From positions 181,484 through 245,483 of the forward strand of contig PDIP01000005.1 of the NCBI GenBank assembly GCA_002811645.1: a DNA stretch of 64,000 nt, written 5' to 3'. This DNA is from Corallochytrium limacisporum (Eukaryota; Opisthokonta). Of this stretch, positions 19,884-29,749 are shown piece after piece. The notes beneath the pieces were generated by a model. That model was not told where the DNA came from. It saw only the letters and a list, made by a program, of their open reading frames with translations, and did not search any database. Made by a program: the position numbers and the translations under genes. The stretch's first letter is position 1. Each line of letters starts with the position of its first letter.

Positions 19884-19918
19884 ATTGGTTAAAATTGTGT
19901 AGAGGGGACGATGATTGG
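19884..19918. promoter_or_regulatory. Pair of TGATTGGT (inverted CCAAT) boxes
   Basis: Two identical TGATTGGT words, 30 bases apart, upstream of alpha-actinin. This spacing of about three helical turns suits NF-Y. Confidence 0.45.
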
Positions 19919-20238
19919 TCCCTTAAGGGATATCCACTGTAAATCTGGGAGGTACACTTCGGTTGTATTCGGTTTGCAAAATAGAGGCGCGAGTGTCACT
20001 TCTCCGTCCCCATCTCGCTGCTCATCGTACATAGATGCTGCTGTGTACGCATTTCTCCACGGAATGATTAGGAAAGGATCAGGATAGGCTGGTTGATGGC
20101 ATCACCACGTTCCCAATGTTCCAGAAAGCGTTTCGCACTGTCCACAACCCGTGGACAGGATGATATCGCTAGTGATGTGGAGAGTACATGCCGGATGCGC
20201 AGTTTGTCCGGAAATATCTGGAAAGTTGAATTGCCCAT

Positions 20239-22425
20239 TCACTGCACCACGTGCCCTCCTCCATTCAGTGGACCCTCGTCCACGAAAGAGAATCCCTTGA
20301 ACATCGACTGATCCACCTTGCGCATGACCTCGGGCTTCTTGGGACTGAAAGTGATAGGTTCGCTGAGAAATTGCTTGTCGAAGTAGCTTGTGTCGGTACT
20401 GTCTTTCCGTGTGGGCACAAAAGGAGGCTCGACTCTGAGCTCCTGCATTGCCTCCCAATCAATCGACTTAAAGAATGGATGGCGTTGTACATCACGCATA
20501 CCGAGACGGCCACATCCCAAACGACGACTGACCGGGCGGGTCAGGAATCCACGCACTGCCAGCAGGCAGGCCCTGTCCAAATCGTCCGGGAAGGCAATGT
20601 CTTCATGAAGGATGGAATCGAAGAGTTCATCCTCATTGTCACCGTCGAAGGGGGGTTGTCCACAGACCATTTCGTATAGCAGGACACCCAAGGCCCACCA
20701 ATCTACACTTCTAGAGTAGGGCATATCCCGAAGAATTTCAGGAGCAATGTAGTCTGGCGTGCCACAGAATGTTGTCGTGGTTTTCAGACCTATCAGGCCG
20801 TCCTTGCACATGCCCATATCCGCCAACTTGATGTGGCCCGTCTCGGAAAGCATGACGTTGTCTAGCTTGAGGTCCCGGTATATAATGCCCTTCCCATGCA
20901 ACCATTCAAAGGCAAGAACAATCTCAGCGGCATAAAATCGTGCGCGATCCTCTGTAAAGACGCCGTCCTGCAGCATGTGGAACATCAGATCACCCCCACC
21001 AATGAACTCAAGCACAAAGAACAGGCGCTCCCTTGTCTGCATCATGGCATGACAGTGCACAATGAACGGAGAACCACGGGTCTCGATTAGTGCAGTGCGC
21101 TCGTTGATGGCGACCTCAACATCTTCCTCCAGACACAACACCTCCTTGTTCAGAACCTTGATTGCTACCGTTGCGTCCCGTTCCTTCCAATTGGCCAAGA
21201 GGACCTTACCAAAAGATCCACGGCCGACCACCTTGAAAATCTCAAAGTCCTCGAGCGCAACGCGCTTTGCGTCGGACTTGCGGTACTCGGATGGACTGAT
21301 CGACGACATGTCTTGGCTCCCTGAATCGGCCGCCGTTAGTGAAGTCTCGGACAGGCGGACGTGAATCATACCAGCCTCAAAGGCCTTCTCTGCACCACAG
21401 AGCGGAGGGACCGCCTCTTGGCACCGCTTGTGGACACTGGTCTTGCAGTCCTGGCACTGTACACCCTGCTTGATCAGGCCGTATAGCAAAGACCCGCAGT
21501 GGTCGCAAAATGTTGGTTTGTGGTACGTCTTGGCCTTGAACTGATGTTCCTTTTTATAGGAGGCCTGCTGATAGTTCGATTTACGGGACTTGTTGCACTC
21601 AAAGTTGACATCCGCATGACACTTCTTGTGCACACACATCTTGCAGATCAAGCACTGGAACCCCTGTTTGCCAACTACGCCCCAGATAAAATCGTTGCAG
21701 TGGGCGCAAAACGTTGGCTGTTTGAAGTAGCGCATCATGAACTGATGGTGTTTGATATCCACAATTGCATGCCTACGTAATGCACCACGCCGACCGATGT
21801 GGTTTCGCACCTGACTAGTGCTGCCAGGGGTACGTCGGCCCAGAGTGTTGCGCACCTCCAGACTGTGCTCGGCAATCAGCAGGACCTTACCCGGAGGTGG
21901 ATCCAATTTGATCCACTTGCCATCCTGTCCAGCTTTTACCAACTTGTCAATGTGCACACGGCCCAAGCCACAGACACCCTCACCGAGACGATTCTTAGAG
22001 AACACTAGCACCTCGATCACAGTGGCACCAAATAGCGCGAATGTGTGTGTCTCTCCCCATACCGGAGTGTCTGTGTTCTTGATCACATTTGTTTGACAGT
22101 TGCCACCATCATCAACCTGTAGAACGGCAAAGGCATTGACTTCTTTTGCCTCCCGACCGCCTGTCAAGCGAGGTTTGGGAAGTCTCCTTGCCTCGCGGAT
22201 GATCACCTTCAGTTCACCGTCGTAGACCTCAGCTGTTTTGGACGGCTGAGTTGCCTGGTCTACCGTTGGCAGCTCCGACAGAATAGAGGAATTGGATCCT
22301 CGGGTATCCTCTCCCTCTGACATGACTGTTTCGTGTATGTGCGGATCGGGAACAATGAAACCTGACCCGGTTGAACAACCACAGACTTGGTGTACGAGGG
22401 TGTTCTGATCTTGTACGCGTTTCAT
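20239..22425 (-). CDS. Novel-type protein kinase C (C2-C1-C1-kinase), PKC-epsilon/eta-like
   Basis: A 728-residue AGC kinase. Domain order: N-terminal novel-type C2 (about 68-195), pseudosubstrate GRRGALRRHAIV (about 211-222; Ala replaces the phosphorylatable Ser), C1A (226-277) and C1B (294-343), both with complete HX12CX2C-type zinc ligands that bind diacylglycerol, then the kinase (394-652) and AGC tail. Key residues: GRGSFG (401-406), AIK with Lys423, YRDLKLDN (516-523), activation loop TTTTFCGTPDYIAPE, turn motif ITFSPKK and hydrophobic motif FKGFSF. The DFG metal-binding motif reads DMG (536-538), which is odd. Conventional PKCs have C2 after C1, so this is the calcium-independent class. 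The start could also be Met35, since the first 34 residues are not conserved. Single exon. Confidence 0.95.
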   Translation of the reverse strand: MKRVQDQNTLVHQVCGCSTGSGFIVPDPHIHETVMSEGEDTRGSNSSILSELPTVDQATQPSKTAEVYDGELKVIIREARRLPKPRLTGGREAKEVNAFAVLQVDDGGNCQTNVIKNTDTPVWGETHTFALFGATVIEVLVFSKNRLGEGVCGLGRVHIDKLVKAGQDGKWIKLDPPPGKVLLIAEHSLEVRNTLGRRTPGSTSQVRNHIGRRGALRRHAIVDIKHHQFMMRYFKQPTFCAHCNDFIWGVVGKQGFQCLICKMCVHKKCHADVNFECNKSRKSNYQQASYKKEHQFKAKTYHKPTFCDHCGSLLYGLIKQGVQCQDCKTSVHKRCQEAVPPLCGAEKAFEAGMIHVRLSETSLTAADSGSQDMSSISPSEYRKSDAKRVALEDFEIFKVVGRGSFGKVLLANWKERDATVAIKVLNKEVLCLEEDVEVAINERTALIETRGSPFIVHCHAMMQTRERLFFVLEFIGGGDLMFHMLQDGVFTEDRARFYAAEIVLAFEWLHGKGIIYRDLKLDNVMLSETGHIKLADMGMCKDGLIGLKTTTTFCGTPDYIAPEILRDMPYSRSVDWWALGVLLYEMVCGQPPFDGDNEDELFDSILHEDIAFPDDLDRACLLAVRGFLTRPVSRRLGCGRLGMRDVQRHPFFKSIDWEAMQELRVEPPFVPTRKDSTDTSYFDKQFLSEPITFSPKKPEVMRKVDQSMFKGFSFVDEGPLNGGGHVVQ

Positions 22426-24132
22426 CGATATTGAAGAACCTGACTAAGAAATCGTCAATGGAATGGCTGAAGAGCGAGAAAGCCAGCGCTTGCAGTCCAC
22501 CCATCTGGTCGCGCTCGCTTAGACAACGTCTAGGACTGGCTGATGGCGGAGAGTCTTCGAATCTCAGCCGATTTGATCTTAGAGCAGCATTACATCTGAA
22601 AACTCTCCGATTTGTCGTCCACATCGTTAGCCATGACAAAGGGACCGCACAGCCGTGTTTTCATCCGAGAAGTGTCCACTTGTGGAACAAATCCATGATG
22701 CACAAAAGAATGTAGCGACTGTAATTTGTATAATAGAACGGCTCGCAATTTACAACCGCACACCGCAGGCTATAACACATATCACCTTTACCAACTGACA
22801 TTACCAAGGTCCCTCCTAGCAATGTAAAAGACGATTTCTTGATGATGGCAGATGTGTGCAAACTCGTCATCGACAGTCCACGCTCATCTATCGTGTTACA
22901 AACTTGCAGGTCCCAAACATTGTTTAGAAAGCATGCTGCAGCCCCATCTTGCCCTCCCCTCCTCCCCCCCCTTCAATTTCCGCCGGAATTCGCGTTCGCC
23001 GTCGTACCCTCGGCAGAAAAGTTCGAGGATGGCAATACCCAGAACAGAAAGTCCAGCAAGTGATACCTGAATTTTCGACAGTCTGTCACTGGGGGACGGT
23101 TCCTTTGATCCATCCGAGCCCAGGTGCAAAGTCATTACTTTTTTCTGAAGTGTCCCCCCCCCCTTTCGGATCCCACCCCCTTTTGCTTCTTTCAAATGTT
23201 TCTTGTGGTAGGCTGACCTGCGGGTTCCCTCAGCTTTGTCTACGCGGCCGTGCAGCTTTGAGCGAATACCCGAGAGAAAGAAATCGCCTGAATTTCCTTC
23301 TATAATTGTCCTTGCTGTGTACAATCTTCCGGGACCTACGCAGTTGGCGAAAGTAATTGCTAACAAATGGAGGACTGCGAGAGAGAGAGAGAGTGGAATG
23401 TTGCAATGGCTGTGTATTCCCGATGAGATCCTTTAGATCTGCGTGGGGATTCTACAGGCAGCAACAGTATTTTTTCTTTTTTCCCCCTCCATTCAGGGAA
23501 GGCTACGACCGCGCCTGCCGTCTCTGGGGCTTCGCTGCCTACTTTGGAAAGTGATTTTGTTTGCGACCTACGGTAAAGTACTATCGCATCCCACCCACTA
23601 CTACCGAGCAGCTTATTTGGTTGGCTTTTGTGAGTACGGTCGGAAATGTGGTAGCGTGGTCGCGATTGTTAAGCTCCCAATACGCCCCCCCTCTCCTTAC
23701 GCCCTGGCTTAGGGGTTTGGAGTGGGACCCACTTGGTGGACTGTGTGGACGTCTCGGACGAAACGGAGGAGGCAGCAGAAAAGGGAATGGTTGTTTCGCA
23801 CTTTACCCACGGAAGGCCGCTGAGGTGACCCCCTCCGTGTCCGTCTACGGTAATCGAAGTCAAAGGAAAGAAAACCAAAAAAGGGTTCCATTCCTGAACA
23901 CCACGGCAGAAAAGCGAAGAAAAATCTTCTTAGGTGAGCAAGTGCGACGGCAGAGCCAGTGGGCTAGGAAAGGCCAAAAAAAAAAGTGGTGACTTCGAAA
24001 TCTCACGAAAAGTAGACTTCGAAAATACTCTCGCTTTTTGGAGTAAGGTTGACAAAAGGACGTACGCACACACTGATTGGGGAGGATGCTAATCATCTAG
24101 CGGTCTATGAGGGGAGTTTGTGATCGGGTCGT
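22426..24132. promoter_or_regulatory. Intergenic region upstream of PKC
   Basis: 1.7 kb between the PKC start and the HECT ligase end. It includes C8 (near 22968) and C10 (23154-23163) runs, a GA microsatellite (about 23377-23393) and pyrimidine-rich tracts. Frames up to 156 codons show no protein character. Nothing else was identified. Confidence 0.35.
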
Positions 24133-26766
24133 TTAGGCAATACCAAAGCCCGTGGCACCCTCGGTGAGTGCCAAGTCAAAATAATGCTTCAGCGTGTTGT
24201 AGTCATCGTAGGTTGGCATATAGAGCGTGTTGAAGCACGTACGGGCGGTTGGTAGACGATTGTGCACTTCAATAGGCCGAACTGTGAGGATAGGTTTGCG
24301 CGTGCGGCCATTGTTGCGAGCCATGGTTGGCGATCCTGTTACGAACTGTAAGTAGCGACGGCGTTGAGTTGTGTTCAAGCTCTGCAGATAGAGCCAGAAC
24401 CATTCAATACTGCGCTCGTAGTATGTTCCACCACCGATAACAAGAGTGCAGCGTTGAATGTGACTGATTTCAACACTGTCTTCGCCACGGAAGATGTGGT
24501 CAAGGCTCTCGATGGTGTTGTCCATCCACAAGGACCGAGGAAGAACGCTCTCAAAACCAGCGGTGAATGCCTCCAGTTGGCGCTTGATGGAGGTACGCAT
24601 GCGGAACATGAGCAGAAGGTCGAGGTATTCGTGCTTGGTCTTCTCCGTGACAGGTATCCGCCGACCCCCAGGTTTCAGATCAACCGTATAGCAGCACTTG
24701 TTATCACGCCAGATTTCTTCGCTAAAGGTCAGGTCCAGATCGGACACATCATTGTCCATGACATAGGCAAACTTGTGTTCGTACAGTTCAGGGTCATCAA
24801 TCTCAAGGAAACGAGGGGTCACATCAATCTGCAGCATGTAACTGAGCATGGACCAACTGAAGCGCACGCCAAACGCGGAACCAGTCTGCATAGCAATTCC
24901 ATCCATTATCAGTCGCGCAAAGATTCGACCGGTCAATTCGAACATGCGAATGTCTCGAATGGTCCGCCTGGCCGTGTTGGGCACCAATGGGATGTCCATG
25001 TCCATATCTTCCTCACCACAGCCCAACCTGCGAACTGGAATGAACAGCCCATACGCTGGATCGAAAAGTCGCTCCAGCATGATGCAGAAGTACTCACGAC
25101 TGATACCACCGTAGTCCATACCCATCTCGTTCGCGAACTTGACCTTTATGGGTGAGACCCAGGTGGCCTCGCTTAATCGTAGCGCAATGTCCAAGAAGGA
25201 ATCAACCCCCTGAGCTCGGTCCAAATTCAGGGTTTCTGTGTGTGTGCTCTTGCGGCGTTCGCGGGCGTGATGCTGGCGAACACGAACGCAAAACTTTTGC
25301 ATACGCTTCGCGGGCGTCAGACATTGTGTAGAGTCGTTGAAGTATAGATAGTGCGCGAAGATGACAAAATTCTGGTCACTGTAGAATCGAAAAGCCTGCG
25401 CATAGCCATTCGTAACGGTGAGGGAGCCGTCGCTGTTCAAAGACAGACTGCCGCCCTGACTAAATTGATACCGAACGCTGAGCTGTCGATCTGACAGGCG
25501 CGGTCGCGGGGGTCCCGAAGAATTGCTCGACGATGATGAAAGATTATTGTTTCCACTGAAGGCACCAGACATGAAACGCAGAACTTTGCCGACGAGAGAC
25601 GTACTGCCGTACAGTTCGACGCAGTCGTCAAAGAGCTGCAGACAGAACTCTTCGCCGTACTTACTGTCTCCCTTGGCGTTGGTGAGGGTCCCATTGAAGG
25701 TCAGAGGCCAACGAGTAAACATGGTGTCAGTAGTATTCTGCAGTTGCTTGTGCGTGGCTATGATTGTGTGCAGTTCGTCAGGCTGCACGACCAAGGCCTC
25801 CAAAATGCCGTCGCCTACGCGTTGGTTGCCGTACCAGAATTCGAATGCGTACTGGCCAGCGGTGCTTAGAGGAACTCTTGCAGTCGGTCGACTGCCCTGT
25901 GATGACCAGTCTACGGTGGTCATGGTCTCTTGGGGAATGATAGTATCTTGATCTTCACTACTATAGTCCATGAAAGTCGTCTTCATACGAATTCCTAACA
26001 TCACTGCGTGCAAATCGTCCTCGTCAGTAATCAGATTTTCCTTGCTGTCTCTCAGTACCAACCGGATCCGCGCTTCTGTCTTTTGTGCAAAAACACCAGT
26101 GTACCGTGAGCAATTCTGATCTGTAGTACATCGCTCGCACTCAAAGAGAACGGCAGACTTTTCAATGTCCACATTGCCTGGTTCGACCGATACTACCATG
26201 GGATCTCGGAACAGAGCAATACCGTTCTGATGAGCTGTGATGACGTAGGTTCCCGCCCGTTTAAACGCTAAACTCATCATGTGCTCCGCGTACATACTAC
26301 CTTTTCCTTGATGTGCGCCCATGGGCAACACGTCTGCTTCCACTGGTCCCGAAACTGTCATTTTAACCGGTTCCTGGTATAAAAACGAACTCAGCAAGTT
26401 CCGTCGGATCTGCAACACAACTGTGTCTTCACAGGTGATTATCACATCACCCGCTTTTCCGCCTCTGGTGGCAATATTTCGACGCGCATTAGGATCTAAA
26501 CTCTCCCAGTAGGTCGCCAGCAGGCCCTTTCCCCGAACACTTACTCGCTTGTACTTGACTTCCATGAAGGCGGTGGCAGCCAATTTCTGTAGATAGTTTA
26601 AGATCTCTGAACGCCAGGAGCTCTGAAAAATCGCATTGGTACAGGCAACGTAGGCTACATATATCAGTGACAAGAGAATCTTGAGCAGAATGGTCTTGAC
26701 CGGCGACTGCTGCTCGAATTCCCGCCGCACACCGGGATGGCCATGCACAAATGCTGTCCGGACCAT
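24133..26766 (-). CDS. AREL1-like HECT E3 ubiquitin ligase with N-terminal membrane anchor and filamin-like domains
   Basis: An 877-residue HECT ligase resembling AREL1 (KIAA0317). A hydrophobic segment at about 22-44 (VKTILLKILLSLIYVAYVA) is a probable signal anchor. Immunoglobulin-like/filamin-type beta domains follow (about 75-350: EPVKMTVSGPVEADVLPMG, AGTYVITAHQNG, STAGQYAFEFWYG). A middle domain with a Ser/Asn-rich loop precedes the HECT domain (about 525-877). HECT landmarks are MDYGGISREYF, DPELYEHKFAYVMDNDVSDLDLTF, PVTEKTKHEYLDLLL and TCFNTLYMPTYDDY with the catalytic Cys844, ending GATGFGIA. It forms a thioester with ubiquitin and transfers it to substrate. AREL1 itself degrades pro-apoptotic proteins, but the target here is unknown. 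Single coding exon. A TTTCTAG acceptor just upstream hints at a leader intron. Confidence 0.92.
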   Translation of the reverse strand: MVRTAFVHGHPGVRREFEQQSPVKTILLKILLSLIYVAYVACTNAIFQSSWRSEILNYLQKLAATAFMEVKYKRVSVRGKGLLATYWESLDPNARRNIATRGGKAGDVIITCEDTVVLQIRRNLLSSFLYQEPVKMTVSGPVEADVLPMGAHQGKGSMYAEHMMSLAFKRAGTYVITAHQNGIALFRDPMVVSVEPGNVDIEKSAVLFECERCTTDQNCSRYTGVFAQKTEARIRLVLRDSKENLITDEDDLHAVMLGIRMKTTFMDYSSEDQDTIIPQETMTTVDWSSQGSRPTARVPLSTAGQYAFEFWYGNQRVGDGILEALVVQPDELHTIIATHKQLQNTTDTMFTRWPLTFNGTLTNAKGDSKYGEEFCLQLFDDCVELYGSTSLVGKVLRFMSGAFSGNNNLSSSSSNSSGPPRPRLSDRQLSVRYQFSQGGSLSLNSDGSLTVTNGYAQAFRFYSDQNFVIFAHYLYFNDSTQCLTPAKRMQKFCVRVRQHHARERRKSTHTETLNLDRAQGVDSFLDIALRLSEATWVSPIKVKFANEMGMDYGGISREYFCIMLERLFDPAYGLFIPVRRLGCGEEDMDMDIPLVPNTARRTIRDIRMFELTGRIFARLIMDGIAMQTGSAFGVRFSWSMLSYMLQIDVTPRFLEIDDPELYEHKFAYVMDNDVSDLDLTFSEEIWRDNKCCYTVDLKPGGRRIPVTEKTKHEYLDLLLMFRMRTSIKRQLEAFTAGFESVLPRSLWMDNTIESLDHIFRGEDSVEISHIQRCTLVIGGGTYYERSIEWFWLYLQSLNTTQRRRYLQFVTGSPTMARNNGRTRKPILTVRPIEVHNRLPTARTCFNTLYMPTYDDYNTLKHYFDLALTEGATGFGIA

Positions 26767-29749
26767 GACTATCTGTCTATGCGCGCTCTAGAAACCCGTC
26801 GATGTAAACATGCAGTATTAATTCTCTAACCCATGGCTTTGCTACTAAATCTGATGGATCACTATGACTATTACCATTCACGGTGAAGCGATTCACACCT
26901 AAGCACACATTAGAGCAGTCTCAATCGGCAAGTTCGGCATGTAGTGTAGGCGTCTTCATATACCCAGCAATTTAACCTGGCTTTGGGTAGTCTGATCTCA
27001 AAGACGTTCTGGTCCGTGCAAACACTAGTCACTCTTAGGTGTGGAAGACCACGTACGCTGCTACATCTGGGTACAGTAATCGAAATCGCTCTCCTTATCA
27101 TCGTAGTAGACCAGCTTACTCTGCCGTTCCTGGGAGATGGAAACAATGAGTGGCTGCCCCAACTTTAAAACTTTCGTGCTCTTGGGGCCAGCCTCCCTGC
27201 TTGTGACGGGGCAACTCCGGGTCAAGAAATCCTTCAACGTTGAAGTGGGCCCCTTAAAAGATAGAAGTCAAACGGTGCCGGGGAAATTCCGGGGACGCTA
27301 CCAGTCACCACTCTTAACTGAGTGACGGGTCATGGACAAAAGACTGCGCCCGCGATGTGCGAAATCAGCCTGCCGGCCTACTCGGCAATACATTTCTCGC
27401 GCCCAATAGAACTCACTCGCTTGTGATGCATCCATCACTTGGCCTCTCCCATGTAATGTTCTTCGCCATATATTTTGTATTGAATATTTTAGAGCAACCG
27501 CAGGCCACTGGGCAGCGAAACGGTATCCAGAAAGCACGTGCGATTTTTTCTCCATTATGCAGTAGCACGTCCCAACCACTCGACAATCTACAACCAGTGC
27601 GTGATGCACATCGATATAATCTATCAGTAGAATTAGACTTGCGTGAAGGAGGATCCCTTGCCATCTCAGGGTTTTAGCAGCTCGCTTCCTTGGGTACCTA
27701 TCTTTCCTAGCACTCTTCGTCGCAACAGCGAAGGCTGAGTCCGTCCCATTCCGTTCCAATGCCTGCGCTTTGCGGGTTTCCTCCTCCTCCGTTGATCGTT
27801 GGCTGAACCACAACCCCGTACTTCTTGTTCTTCGTTGTCAACTCGGACCCACCGCGTAAAACTATGAGCTGTGGTTCTGTTCATAGCCTTCATTCCTAGG
27901 CTTGGTGGAATAGCTCGACGACAAGCCAACGCCTTCGCGTACAGTCAGCCAACTCCCAGTATGACTGCACCACTTGCCGCGGGGCGAGAACAGATGAGAG
28001 ACCGCAACAGGAGTAAGAGAGGGACGCCACCAAGAGGAAATTCCTTGCTTCCTTACTTTCCCAATTATCAGCAGATATTCAATTTCCCTCAAATGGATGC
28101 GGCTGGCTTTTTGCAGGTTCGCAGGGCCATACCCAGCTGGCACCCACGTTCCAAAATTGCAGTCCCTAAAGAGAAGAACATGGGTATGGCTCTTCTACAT
28201 GTCAACAGGAAGTCTACACTCCTTTGAGAGTGTGTTCTGTAGTTGCTGCTCGCACCAACCATGTCAGAGGCACATGCCCGAGATCTGTGCTGAGAGTGCA
28301 ACACTCTAATTGCTGAGTGACAATAGAGCAGCAGCAGCCTGTCATGGGAGAGAACAGGAGAAGGATCAGAGTCGATCCGTTCTATTCTTACTAATTTACC
28401 GATCATAGGGGAAATGGCTCAATCCATTACTGCATCCAATTAATTCACGCATTGCATCGCCCAAGTGCAGAAGCCACTTCTCTCATTCATGTCGCCGATA
28501 AAAAAGGTCTGGAGACCGTGATTGCCGAAATACATTGAGGCGGAATTCTCCTCGAACACCCAATAATCTTTAATCCAAAAAATGAGGATATCATTTATAC
28601 CCACCCCCTAGTAACAATACCCCTAGTGGGTGGCGGGTCGGTGTCCTGCGAAGTCTCCCATTCCCGTACCCGCCTGACTGCCAGGGGCGACATGCACAGT
28701 GCTCTCGATGGGCGCGGAAAGGGAAAGGCCTGGGCGACCCACACAACCCCAGGTCTAATGGCCTAACCAAGTCAAAGATTCATGGCACACAAGGTGGATG
28801 TCAATGACACAAATTATGATATGGTAGTGCTCTCGGCCAGCTGCAGGCCTCGGGCCCGTATGATTCACACCAGTGACCGAAATTGGAGGAAGACAGCAGA
28901 GGCTCCACTAGCTTGCCTTGCTCATCCTTCATCTCAATACTCAACAGACATAGGTCTGCGACAGTACCTGCAAACAAAAGGGAAGGTGACGATTTACCCA
29001 TACCGTATTTATTCTGAAGGTGAGTGTTAGGTCTTTGTTGGTAAGCGGTACTCTTTGAACATGAATCAGTTTCCAACAGGCTCAAGATAGAGAACAGACC
29101 GTGGCCGTGGTTTATTCTGGCAGAGAACCTTCAGTGACATCTAGAGAGCACAAGACAACCTTCACAACATACAAGCCACAGCCTTTTCGTTAGCCTCTCT
29201 AGGCCCCTGTCACATTGTGACCTCGTTGTCGTTCAATGGCATCCTCCGGATACACACTGCCAAAACACCGCGCGGGACACCTTGGCGACCGAGGTGATAA
29301 CAACAAAAGGAAGCAAACGAAGGGGAAACCGAACCATGGAAAGGTTAGGGAAATTAGACCCCCATGCTGAGATTCACTGACGGAAATTCGTTCCCGGGGC
29401 CAGCCGCCTGTGGAGACCTCTATGGCCCGTGGATCAATTTGATTTTCGCTCAGGCCAAGCGGGGGCCTCGTTAGGGTCTCCGTTTCCCGCTCTGGGGCAA
29501 AGCCACACACGGCCGGATGCGGGGCTGGAGCCAGGAGAGAGGCTGAGCAATATTTGAGAGACAGCCCGCCTATGTGGATTCTAAGCCGAATCACTTGTAC
29601 AGAGACTCATGTTCTTTCGGGGTACTTCAACAGTGATCCCACGAAACAGTGGATAAAGCAAGACCATGTCGTCGTTGCCGGGATGCATCGAATTCAACTG
29701 GACATAATCCGGGACAATTATTCTAGTAGACAGACCTACAACAAACGAG
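26767..29749. promoter_or_regulatory. 3-kb divergent intergenic region, HECT ligase / aminotransferase
   Basis: No protein gene is recognisable in this gap, although frames of 80-170 codons occur on both strands. A compact candidate intron (29020-29079; donor GAAG|GTGAGT, acceptor TTTCCAACAG|G) lies 670 bases before the aminotransferase start. It would suit a spliced leader or a separate non-coding transcript. No tRNA- or rRNA-like structure was noticed. Confidence 0.35.
29020..29079 (+). other. Candidate 60-nt intron in non-coding DNA upstream of the aminotransferase
   Basis: Donor GAAG|GTGAGT and acceptor TTTCCAACAG|G both match consensus. The flanking frames carry no recognisable protein: one 82-codon frame enters it and would stop four codons after splicing. 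Confidence 0.35.

Larger units (their letters stand above)
18571..20238. promoter_or_regulatory. Intergenic region upstream of alpha-actinin
   Basis: 1.67 kb between alpha-actinin and the 3' end of PKC. It holds a possible alpha-actinin leader intron (18591-18733), an A16 run near 19542, the second copy of TATATTCACTATTGAA (19747-19762), and two TGATTGGT boxes (ATTGG at 19884-19888 and 19914-19918), 30 bases apart. These are probable NF-Y/CCAAT sites. The 259-codon frame at 18963-19742 has no protein-like features. Confidence 0.45.

Noticed and set aside
24364-25155. 263-codon frame antisense to the HECT ligase
   Set aside because: Shadow of the strongly conserved HECT coding sequence.
27298-27813. 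171-codon minus-strand frame in the 3-kb gap
   Set aside because: No recognisable motif, atypical composition, and no supporting promoter or neighbouring retroelement signature.
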